The position numbers were made by a program, and so were the translations under genes. The notes under the pieces are model-generated. The model was not told the DNA's origin. It saw only the letters and a program-made list of their open reading frames with translations, and did no database searches. A stretch of DNA of 64,000 bases from Nocardia camponoti (GTDB taxonomy: Bacteria > Actinomycetota > Actinomycetes > Mycobacteriales > Mycobacteriaceae), in assembly GCF_014646135.1 (NCBI RefSeq), contig NZ_BMMW01000001.1, positions 637,570 through 701,569 of the forward strand, read 5' to 3'. Of this stretch, positions 17,624 to 24,700 are shown one piece after another (position 1 is the first letter of the stretch; the number at the start of each line of letters is the position of its first letter).

Positions 17624-18426
17624 ACTCGCGGAAAGGGAAGCACCCCGCGGGTTTTCGTCCCAGTCGACGTCGTGGACACGAAGACGATTCCCGGGACCTA
17701 CACCGACAGGCCGGCCGAGATCGCGGCCAGCGAATCATTTACGTCGCGTGTGAAGGCGAACAAACCGAACCCGACTACCTCGACTACCTCAACGAGCGGT
17801 TCGGATGCGGCACCGACGACCGGAAACCTTTCCTCATCCACGCTGTATGGGAGAAGAACGGCCTGCTGCCACTCCAGACAGTGGCCAAGGTTAAGCAGCG
17901 TGCCGACGACTGTGAGGCATGGGTGTTGTTCGACCGAGATGGGACCGACCGAGATGCCGACATCGAACGGGCGGTTCGAGCCGCAGCGAAAGCTCAGGTT
18001 GAATTAGCTTTCTCGCACCCATCTTTCGATCTGTGGTTGTTACTGCACTTTCGGAGTGTCTCGGGTGCGCAGCACGGGAGCAGCAAGCTGATCGTCGAGA
18101 AATTGCGCAGAGCGACCACCTCCGGCGAGTTTCACGATTACGACAAACGAAACAACAAAAGTATCGGCGAAGACCGTAAGAAGGCGTTGTTCGGAAACGA
18201 AGCAACGGCCGTCCGAAACGCGCGCGCACTGGTAGGACAGTGCGAGCACGGAGCTTGTAAGGCGAGCAATGCGGAACATCGCTTCGTCCCGCGTAACCGG
18301 GAAACGGCGTGGACGCCGGCACAATGGTCGGGACGATCCGGTCACGCGGACCACTGCCCGATTCTGGGACGAGACCCGTCGACCGATGTGTGGAGGTTGC
18401 TCGTGAGCTTGGGGATCGTTCGGTAG
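17620..18426 (+). CDS. RloB-like protein (TOPRIM-like nuclease candidate, defence partner)
   Basis: 268 aa, probable effector of the two-gene module. Seen: YVACEGEQTEPDYLDYL (41-57) and WVLFDRDGTDRD (101-112), whose conserved Glu and Asp-x-Asp fit a TOPRIM-type metal site, then SHPSFDLWLLLHF (132-144), a signature of the RloB family. The N-terminal 35 residues are strongly basic and may be disordered or nucleic-acid binding. GTG start overlaps the ATPase stop, preceded by GGAAGG. RloA/RloB were named from genes inside restriction-modification loci of Campylobacter; no restriction genes lie here. Base composition falls towards the end of this gene, suggesting an acquired block. Confidence 0.85.
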   Translation: MNSRKGKHPAGFRPSRRRGHEDDSRDLHRQAGRDRGQRIIYVACEGEQTEPDYLDYLNERFGCGTDDRKPFLIHAVWEKNGLLPLQTVAKVKQRADDCEAWVLFDRDGTDRDADIERAVRAAAKAQVELAFSHPSFDLWLLLHFRSVSGAQHGSSKLIVEKLRRATTSGEFHDYDKRNNKSIGEDRKKALFGNEATAVRNARALVGQCEHGACKASNAEHRFVPRNRETAWTPAQWSGRSGHADHCPILGRDPSTDVWRLLVSLGIVR

Positions 18427-18483
18427 CGGATCCAAAGCGGCCACTCCAACTTGGACCCGGCGAGGGTCGGGAACGGCCCTTCG

Positions 18484-18544
18484 TCATTCGTATGACGTTC
18501 CGGCTTGGAGAAATAGCGCCAACAATTGCCAGTCAGGCTGCGGA
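18484..18544 (-). pseudogene. C-terminal scar of a DUF7660-like immunity gene
   Basis: On the minus strand this stretch encodes DWQLLALFLQAGTSYE and a stop. It matches the intact immunity protein at 21497-21748, which ends NWKFLALFTQAGSSYE. The DNA on both sides of the stop is also similar (18484-18540 against 21497-21550). Only the last 15-20 codons remain, fused directly to the 3' end of the zinc-ribbon gene. It marks an old recombination junction in the immunity array. Confidence 0.75.
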
Positions 18545-19021
18545 TCCCGGAGGACGTACCTGCTCGATGACTAGAACGACCTCAGGGTTCCAGCGGACCC
18601 CGCAGTGTGGGCAGTTCAGGACTCGCCTATGCATAGGATATTCGGTCCAGTCGCCCTTAATTGAGACCATGGTCTCCATTACTAAACAGTCATAGACTGC
18701 CTGACAGTTCGGGCATTTAACAGGGATCTCATTTGCGGTCACCGGACTTCCCACTACAGAAAGATCGGGAGACTTAGATGAAAGGACTCGATCAACTTCG
18801 TCGAGATCGGTGCCATCGCTCCAATGCAAAAATGCCGGGACGAGTATAGAACCTGATGGGTTCATGACATCGATCTTTCGCACCACGTCAGCAAAGTTCT
18901 CGAAGGTGGATAACTCCTCCAGTTTGGAGGGCTTAAGGTGCCCTGTGCGTTGTGTGGCGCTTGATCTGGGGTAGTAAACGACCCTTACTCTGTTTATTGT
19001 TAACTCTCTACGGCCAAGCAT
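18533..19021 (-). CDS. Zinc-ribbon protein, probable orphan immunity protein
   Basis: 162 aa, family not recognised by name. Seen: two CxxC pairs, KCPNC (cysteines 103 and 106) and NCPHC (137 and 140), spaced like a zinc ribbon, with a C-terminal strand EVVLVIEQV. The N-terminal half has a charged alpha/beta look with VRKIDVMNPSGSILVPAFLHW. The composition is clearly AT-richer than the flanking housekeeping DNA. At least two broken copies of its C-terminal part lie nearby (19767-19832 and 20263-20440). Position in a row of small immunity-like genes downstream of an Rhs toxin suggests it neutralises a lost or variant toxin (inference). Confidence 0.65.
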   Translation of the reverse strand: MLGRRELTINRVRVVYYPRSSATQRTGHLKPSKLEELSTFENFADVVRKIDVMNPSGSILVPAFLHWSDGTDLDEVDRVLSSKSPDLSVVGSPVTANEIPVKCPNCQAVYDCLVMETMVSIKGDWTEYPMHRRVLNCPHCGVRWNPEVVLVIEQVRPPGSAA

Positions 19022-19092
19022 TACTTTCCGTCCGTTACCTGCTTCCGGTCCCTCAGGACCGAGTCGATGCCACTAACATCATGATCTCAAGG

Positions 19093-19368
19093 CTATTCCC
19101 CGAAGCCAGGAATTATGAACTTGTCAAGTTGATAGTGCTCGATTAACTGCGGGTGGTACAACGCGTCCGCCGCGGTGACTAACCGTGCAAAGTAAGCGCG
19201 CGTTATTGGTAATTCATCCTCCTGAATCCATGCGCACAAGGTATCAAAAGCCAGGCCGTATTCACCCGCGTCGACGAATTCTTGAATGAAGGTTAAAATC
19301 TCCGGTCGAGTTACCGGGGAGTCGGCCGCTAGCTGCCTGAACAGTCGATCATCATGGGTCACAGTCAC
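19093..19368 (-). CDS. MafI-like immunity protein
   Basis: 91 aa helical protein. The stretch EFVDAGEYGLAFDTLCAWIQEDELPIT (residues about 29-55) has the pattern of MafI-family immunity proteins (helix, 'GEYGLALE-LC', then 'LPIT' loop), known as antidotes of polymorphic toxins. No signal peptide or membrane segment, so it acts in the cytosol. The cognate toxin is not visible: the intact Rhs toxin 2.4 kb away has its own adjacent immunity gene, so this is probably an orphan kept against competitors. ATG at 19368; AT-rich surroundings. Confidence 0.65.
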   Translation of the reverse strand: MTVTHDDRLFRQLAADSPVTRPEILTFIQEFVDAGEYGLAFDTLCAWIQEDELPITRAYFARLVTAADALYHPQLIEHYQLDKFIIPGFGE

Positions 19369-19431
19369 ACTCTACCGCTCGATGAAGGATTTCCGTGTTT
19401 TCGGGATCCACAAGAACCAAGGTTGACAACA

Positions 19432-19770
19432 CTACTCGGCGCTACCAGCCCGAAACTCCCCAGCCAGCTCATCGTAACGTTGCGACATCACACCGATATT
19501 ATCCACGTTGAGGCGGTCGCCATTATCGTAGCCCACTGTCACCGACAATGCATCCCACATTTCGAACGGCGACGCCGTCAAAAGCAAGACGCGCAAAGCT
19601 TGCACCGTTTCCACCTCGAAGGGAAGTCGACTGCGGGCGTAAGCAACGTATTCGGTAAGACTGGCACCTGCCTTAATGATATTGATGGCAGACGGTCTTA
19701 TTTTCGCTGCCTCAGTTATCCGATTTTTGTCGGAAGCCGATTCGTCACCGGCACTCAGTTTATTCATCAT
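19432..19770 (-). CDS. Hypothetical small protein in the immunity array
   Basis: About 112 aa, no recognised family. Predicted soluble and mostly helical, with LPFEVETVQALRVLLLTASPFEMWDAL in the middle and a C-terminal SQRYDELAGEF helix. The start at the ATG pair 19767/19770 is supported by GAGGAAG upstream; a longer frame to 19827 would read through the remnant of a zinc-ribbon gene. The first ten codons (MNKLSAGDE) are nearly the same as a truncated start MNNVSSGDD at 20265-20280, so a paralogue once stood there. Immunity function is inferred from location only. Confidence 0.55.
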   Translation of the reverse strand: MMNKLSAGDESASDKNRITEAAKIRPSAINIIKAGASLTEYVAYARSRLPFEVETVQALRVLLLTASPFEMWDALSVTVGYDNGDRLNVDNIGVMSQRYDELAGEFRAGSAE

Positions 19771-19832
19771 CTTCCTCGGGCTAAGCGGTTGAGCACGAGC
19801 AGAACGCCACGCGCGAAGGCCCGTCACGGAAA
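19741..19832. repeat. Direct repeat copy A (module boundary), paired with 20236-20332
   Basis: About 92 bases closely match 20236-20332 in the same orientation, sharing TTTATTCATCAT-type and GGTTGAGCACGAGCA strings. Read on the minus strand, it holds the 3' end of a zinc-ribbon paralogue (ending VLLVLNRLARGR, stop at 19767) and the start of the next immunity gene. The zinc-ribbon part is frameshifted and truncated. Confidence 0.7.
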
Positions 19833-19871
19833 CGCCACACTCCTCCGCCCTATCCCTGATAGGACTTTCCT

Positions 19872-20150
19872 CTACTGCGAAAATGCGTAGAGTCGCTGCC
19901 CCTGTCCCACACGGTATGTGTCGGAACCCCTTAGGTACAGTTCGGCGCGGTGCGCTTGATCAATAAACTCCCACTCGCGCCCGTACTTGACTATCGACTC
20001 AATGGCAAGCTCCCACAAGGGACTGACTGCGGCCGGGCTAAGGAAATCTCCGCGATGGATTCGTCCAGAAATGCAGCGCACGGTGACCACTGTCAGGTCT
20101 CCAACAGTCGAGTGGAAATGATCAACGTCAAGTTCCCCTTCATTTTTCAT
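19872..20150 (-). CDS. Hypothetical small protein, probable immunity protein
   Basis: 92 aa, soluble. The pattern VGDLTVVTVRCISGRIHRGDFLSP resembles a beta-barrel with a 'GRIHRGD' turn as found in several bacterial immunity proteins, but I cannot assign a family. The second half holds IVKYGREWEFIDQAHRAELYLRGSD. ATG at 20150 with GAAAGGACTG upstream. It lies between zinc-ribbon remnants in the AT-richer array downstream of the Rhs toxin. Function is inferred from context only. Confidence 0.55.
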   Translation of the reverse strand: MKNEGELDVDHFHSTVGDLTVVTVRCISGRIHRGDFLSPAAVSPLWELAIESIVKYGREWEFIDQAHRAELYLRGSDTYRVGQGQRLYAFSQ

Positions 20151-20180
20151 GCTTGGCAGTCCTTTCTACCGACACCTGCG

Positions 20181-20246
20181 GGCGTACACCCGGTCAGTAC
20201 GCCCCGCTCATCGCCATGGCCGCCCCAACGCCCACAATCATCACCG
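20181..20246 (-). repeat. 66-bp copy of the lysE 3' end (paired with 28231-28296)
   Basis: 61 of 66 bases match the end of the lysE gene and the 20 bases after it, in the same orientation. It encodes MIVGVGAAMAMSGAY and a stop, against MIVGVGAGMAMSGAH at the parent. The rest of lysE is absent here. Upstream (minus strand) it is joined to the truncated start of an immunity gene at a shared GGTGATGAT. Confidence 0.88.
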
Positions 20247-20332
20247 GAACTCACGTTATTCATCATATTCCTTGGGTTAACTGGTTGAGCACGAGCACAA
20301 CGCCCGGGCGCCGAGGCCCGTCACAGTTAGGG
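20236..20332. repeat. Direct repeat copy B (module boundary), paired with 19741-19832
   Basis: Same arrangement as copy A: the 3' end of a zinc-ribbon gene followed at once by an immunity-gene start with two adjacent ATG codons. Here the new gene is cut after about ten codons and runs into the lysE 3'-end copy. The resulting small chimeric frame (about 20148-20265, minus) overlaps the next gene's start by ATGA and may be translated by chance. Confidence 0.7.
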
Positions 20333-20440
20333 CAACGAGCAATCTGCGTATGCTCTGCGAATTCGTCCGATCTCTCATGATCGACGGGATAGGCTGGAGG
20401 AAAAGGCAATCGTATTCGGCCGAGGAACCCGGCATGCCCC
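20263..20440 (-). pseudogene. Broken zinc-ribbon immunity paralogue
   Basis: In one frame the minus strand reads EYDCLFLQPIPSI then RDRTNSQSIRRLL, matching VYDCLVMETMVSIKGDW and the RR of the intact zinc-ribbon protein. A frameshift near 20340 leads to ARCPNCDGPRRPGVVLVLNQL in a second frame, matching LNCPHCGVRWNPEVVLVIEQV. Only one of the CxxC pairs survives. It is therefore a decayed copy of the gene at 18533. Confidence 0.7.
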
Positions 20441-20665
20441 AAGCGTGTGCTTTCGCCGGGTGAGGTGAAGTGGGACAGGGTGATGGACATCGGCCACGTT
20501 GAGCGGCTTGAATGGGCCCGAGAGTTGTTGAGAGGCAAGGGCTATGACGTGCGTTCACCATTGCTTGCCTGCTATAGCTGGGCGGGTTTCGGTCCCGCTA
20601 TAGCAGGCTCGGGGTGATGTGCTCTTGGTTGACCTTGAGACGTTGTATGCCACCGGGTGAAATGA
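20400..20665 (+). pseudogene. Fragment of an ATPase C-terminal domain (DUF234/PD-(D/E)XK-like), frameshifted
   Basis: The plus strand reads KRVLSPGEVKWDRVMDIGHVERLEWARELL then GKGYDVRSPLLACYSWAGFG (in two parts), and after a change of frame near 20605 reads ARGDVLLVDLETLYATG before a stop. The order GEVKW, GHxERL, SGAGF-like and VLVDLExLY resembles the C-terminal domain of archaeal-type/DUF234 ATPases, as recalled from the family. No Walker motifs are present here, so only the tail remains. It contains a 12-bp perfect inverted repeat at the break. Confidence 0.45.
20567..20608. repeat. 12-bp perfect inverted repeat (GCCTGCTATAGC)
   Basis: Arms 20567-20578 and 20597-20608 are exact complements with an 18-base spacer. 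It lies exactly where the ATPase fragment changes frame. A folded hairpin, a recombination site or the footprint of a small mobile element are all possible. No T-tract follows, so a plain terminator is less likely. Confidence 0.6.
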
Positions 20666-20717
20666 CGGCAGCTGTTCACGCCGGAAGCTGTTCGGCACCC
20701 GCCCCTTGCGCGAGAAG

Positions 20718-21119
20718 TCACCCGAGTTCGTCGAACTCGATCAGATCATCGATCGCCTGACGAAACCAATCATAGAAGTGTGGAAATGTGCGCCGGACTT
20801 CGTATCCGAGGCTCGCAAAGTCGTGAACTATCACCACTTCTTGGTTTCCGGGCGCAATCCAACATTCAACGTCATCATTGTCTCCCCTCCTCGCGAATGG
20901 GATATAACCCTTCCCTGGGTACCTTTTCTCCGTGCCGTGGAGGCGAGCCTGAAGCAGGCTGCCGAACATTATCTCCCATGGCTCCAGATTCACGAGATTG
21001 AGTTCGACGATATGCTCAAACCCTTTCGGATAGCTGAAGCCAGCTGGTAGCTCGTTCGCATCAAGCAGCGAGGTCATCATTCTCCATCCCACGATGTCAG
21101 TCGTGAGCCGTTTGGGCAA
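20718..21119 (-). CDS. SMI1/KNR4 (SUKH) family immunity protein
   Basis: 133 aa, cytosolic. The C-terminal half has the SUKH pattern: YIPFARRGDNDDVECWI (about residues 67-83), then VVIVHDFASLGYEVRRTFPHFYDWFRQAIDDL (in part), where strand, 'HDFAS' and terminal 'F-DWF-xAIDD' helix are typical. SUKH proteins neutralise diverse nuclease and other toxins of polymorphic toxin systems. The start may be 21119 or an internal ATG 12-13 codons later. The first residues overlap the end of the transposase remnant, so the N-terminus may have been rebuilt by an insertion. No cognate toxin is adjacent. Confidence 0.75.
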   Translation of the reverse strand: MPKRLTTDIVGWRMMTSLLDANELPAGFSYPKGFEHIVELNLVNLEPWEIMFGSLLQARLHGTEKRYPGKGYIPFARRGDNDDVECWIAPGNQEVVIVHDFASLGYEVRRTFPHFYDWFRQAIDDLIEFDELG

Positions 21120-21129
21120 GCATTCCGAT

Positions 21130-21284
21130 ATGAAGAGTTCTGGCGGCTTATTCGGTTCTCCAGCGCCTCAGCCCATGTGTCTGGTACCGAGCCATTCCTG
21201 GATAGAAACCGGGGAGGATTCAGGACGTTTGCGGGCCACGCGCACGACATCATCGCGGAACTCTTTAGGGTAGGGCTTTGGCAC
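21130..21284 (-). pseudogene. IS3-type transposase orfA remnant
   Basis: From GTG at 21282-21284 the minus strand reads PKPYPKEFRDDVVRVARKR, the characteristic N-terminus of IS3-family orfA proteins in Mycobacteriales, then drifts and stops after HMG. The helix-turn-helix and all downstream catalytic parts are missing. A 24-base hairpin lies just upstream (21299-21322). It is evidence that an insertion sequence once reached this immunity array. Confidence 0.7.
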
Positions 21285-21298
21285 TGTTTACAGCCTTG

Positions 21299-21322
21299 CT
21301 GTGGTGCAACCTGGCACCACAG
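21299..21322. repeat. Perfect 9-bp hairpin CTGTGGTGC/GCACCACAG
   Basis: Arms 21299-21307 and 21314-21322 with a six-base loop. It sits 15 bases upstream of the transposase remnant and downstream of the DUF7660-like immunity gene. It may be the end structure of the former insertion sequence or a transcription terminator for the toxin-immunity operon. Confidence 0.5.
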
Positions 21323-21496
21323 GTCAGGTTGCACCTAAGCGTGCAGCAGTCCCTAACCCGTATAGTGTCCTCCTTTATCTTCCGCAACTCACTGATGCGC
21401 GCGTCGTTGGTCGAAATTTCGCCGGGTGGGGCGCGCTGTTCTCAGCCCGCGTGTTCCGGCTTTCGGTGAAGCGCGTTATTAGTTCGCCTAGCGTCG

Positions 21497-21748
21497 TCAC
21501 TCATATGACGATCCGGCTTGGGTAAAGAGTGCCAGAAATTTCCAGTTACTGGCCTCGGGTACGATTCCGAGCTCTTCGAGGTATGCGTCATCTATATCGG
21601 TGAGCCACGCTCCTGCTGCTTCGAGAAATGCTTCAAGGGTCGTATTCTCAACTGCGCCAGGATCCTCTTGTAGTGTCGCAACCAGCTTGGTGATCATGGC
21701 CACCAAACCGGCTTTGTCGGATACATGCCGATAACTCAGTTCGGCCAT
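21497..21748 (-). CDS. DUF7660-like immunity protein for the Rhs toxin
   Basis: 83 aa acidic cytosolic protein. The segment EAFLEAAGAWLTDIDDAYLEELGIVPEASNWKFLALF (in part) follows the DUF7660 layout: a helix ending AWLxDxDxxY, a short loop with P, then W-K-xLA. The gene starts 13 bases before the Rhs stop in the same direction, the classic arrangement for the cognate immunity gene. It should bind and block the C-terminal toxin domain in the producing cell (inference). A 15-codon scar of a paralogue lies at 18484. Confidence 0.75.
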   Translation of the reverse strand: MAELSYRHVSDKAGLVAMITKLVATLQEDPGAVENTTLEAFLEAAGAWLTDIDDAYLEELGIVPEASNWKFLALFTQAGSSYE

Positions 21749-24700
21749 ATTAGTCCACCCTCTCCTCGAATACGAATATTTTGACCATCGGTCTTACTCG
21801 TCATCTTAAACGCGTCTCTTGCGACCTCGGCTGCCGTGGCGGGAACAACTGGGACCTCCACCCCAGCCATCTGAAATGCGGCAAGGCGACGATTGTCGAG
21901 AGAGAAGACGTTCCCGTCGCGCTCGAAGACTCTGATCGCTGGCACCTCACCCGGGAGTACACGACCCGACCTAAGCGCGTCCGCCAGGCTGAATACCGAG
22001 TCGCCGTTTCGAAAGTTCTGACTGATCGAGTCCTGAGTGAACCTCACCGTGCTGGGATCAACAACTTCTGGAACACGCGACCCGGGTGAGCATGCATCAG
22101 GTGCTAGACCAAGTGGGTCGGCCCAATGTGTGGGGTTGCGAGGATAGCCGTACGGATTTGGCGATGGCGAAATCCCACATGGGTCGGACGTTGTATAACG
22201 TCCGACAGCAGGGTCGTAGACTCGAAACCCGTTGTGGTGCAAGCCAGTCTCATCATCGGCATACTGGCCTGCGAACCGCAGCGGCGTGGAAATGCCCCGC
22301 CACACAGCATCGCCCCACAGCTTGTAGCGCCCAGTTCCCTTAGCTTCCGCCGACGGGTGCACCAATTGGAGCGCCAACCCGGACTGGTCGACCACAATCG
22401 CTGCAAGCGTCGAACTGGCGGACTGGGTCAGAGCGATGCGCGTACCAGGCAAGTAACTCCAGCGAGCACAGCAGTGCGGCCCGATCTCCTCAACCAAAGT
22501 GTTGTCGTCGAATACGAAGCGAACAAGCTCGCTCGTGCGATTACCTGTGGGGTCAAGAAGGCATTTTGACGTCCGATCGCCAAGCGCGTCATAGGTATAC
22601 TGCCACCACTCCCCCTCCGGCGTGTAAACGTCGGTCAGTTGGTCGAACGCGTTGTACCGGTAGTGCCATACCGCTGGCTTGCGGGAAATGCGCGTTGTTA
22701 CCTTGCGGATCAGGCGGCCTGCTGGGTCATAGTAATAGTGGTTTCGGCCGTCGCGTACCAGCAGGTTGTTGTGGTATTCGCGACCCTCCAATTGCGGTGG
22801 CACCGACGGAGTTTCAGGGGCGGGGTCGAACGGCAGGCTGGCGGTGATGTTCGACAAGCCGTCGTACTCGTACGCCTCCGACAGTTGTGCGTCGCGGGTG
22901 ATGGACGTGACCCGGCCGAGCGCGTCCAGGGCGTACTCCGCCAATGTCGGGGCCGCGCCTTGGGAGGTGGATCGGTGGTGAGTGAGGAAACCGTCTGGGC
23001 GGTAGGCGTATTCGTCTCGGCGGATCGTGAATGGGTCCGGTCGCGCGGGGGCGTCGCCGAAGCCCAAATTCAAACTCAACGTCGCCGCTGGGAAACCGGT
23101 TACCTGTTGGGTCGCGAGTTGTCCTGTGGGAGTGAAGGTTCGGTCGATTTCCACTTCACCGATGCGCCAACCCGCCAATCGGCCCGCACGATCATGGGTG
23201 AAGGTGATGGGTTGGTCGTCGGCGGTCATCGCGGTGACTTGGCCCAAGCTGTTGTACGACCACGTCGTGGTCGATCCAGTTGGGGTGGTGCGACTGGTGC
23301 GGCGCCCTCGATGATCGTAGTCGTTGACCATCGCGGGCTGGTCGTCGAGTTTTTGCGTGGCGACAGCACCGGTCGCGGTGTAGGTGAATTCGAGTGCGTG
23401 CGTTGGGGTTTCGTCGACGCCGTTGAGTGCGGTGAGAACTCGACCGGCCGCGTCATGGGTGTAGGACAGGTATTCGCCGGTGTCTGCGGTGATGGAGGTG
23501 AGGTTGCCCAGGATGTCGTAGCGGTGGCTGCGCGTCACGCCGGTGGCGGGGGTGACGGTGGCGATGCGGCCGCTGGCGGTGTGGGTGTAGGTCGTGGTCG
23601 CGCCGGTGTAGTCGGTTTCGGCGATCAAGCGGCCTGTCGGGTCGTATTCGTAGCTCCACCGATGCCCGAGCGGGTTGATCACCGCGGTCAGGCGTAGTTC
23701 GGTGTCGTAAAGGTAGCGGGTGGTTGAGCCATCAGGGTCGGTGCGAGCGGCTACCTTGTCGAATCCGCCGTAGGTGTAGGTCGTTGCCGCGCCGATCGCA
23801 TTGACGTGGCGGAGCAGGTTGTTCTCACCGTCGTAGGTCCAGGTCTCACGGTGTCCTTGGGCGTCGACGCGGGCCGCGAGGCGGCCTTCGGCGTTCCACT
23901 CATAGCGCGTGGTCGAGCCGATCGGGTCGGTGACGTGGATCGGGCGACCACAATGGTCGCGCACGATGCGAGTGGTCGCACCATAGGCATCGGTAATCGC
24001 TATCGGCAACCCAGCAGCGTTGACCTCAACGTGGGTCCGGTTACCGTCGGGATCGGAAATCTGCTGTACCGCACCGTTATCGGCGTAGGCGAAAGTGGTG
24101 CGACCGCCGAGGGCGTCAACGGTCGCGGCCAAATCACCGGATTTCGACCATTCGCGTTCGAGGACGGTGCCGTCGGGGTTGGTGATGCGCGACGGGCGGT
24201 TCGCGTAGGCGTAATCGATCGAAATCTGCGAACCGTCCGGGCGGGTGATCACCGCGACGTCGCCATCTGCGGTGTAGGCGTAGCGGGTGACGGCACCGTC
24301 GGGTTCGGTAACGGCTAGAGGTTTACGCAACGCGTTGTAGTCGATGTGGCGGTGACCGCCATCGGGGGTGAGCAGATCGCGCAACCGCAGGTCGGAGTCA
24401 AACCCGTAGGACGTCACCGCACCTTGGGAATTGACTGAACGAGTCAAACGCCCTGTGCCAGCACCGAATTCGGTGTAGTCAAGTTCGCCGTTGAAGACAC
24501 CGTCAGTGCCGCGCTGGACGACCACCCGACCATGTTCATCGTAGGTATTGACCACGGAACTGTTGTTGGAGTCCGTCCACGACACCATCCGATGGTGGGC
24601 GTCGTAGGCGAAGCGTGTTTGCCCGCCGACACCGTTGGTGACGGTGGTGAGCGCACCATCGGTATAGGCGAATTCCCTTATCCGCGTGACTGTTTCCTCG

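Noticed and set aside
18663..18676. 14-bp perfect palindrome GAGACCATGGTCTC
   Set aside because: It lies inside the zinc-ribbon gene and encodes METMV; no promoter is nearby, so chance is the simplest explanation.
20706..21050. Plus-strand frame (114 codons) opposite the SUKH gene
   Set aside because: The minus-strand reading has a clear SUKH pattern and array-consistent direction; the plus-strand product does not match a family.
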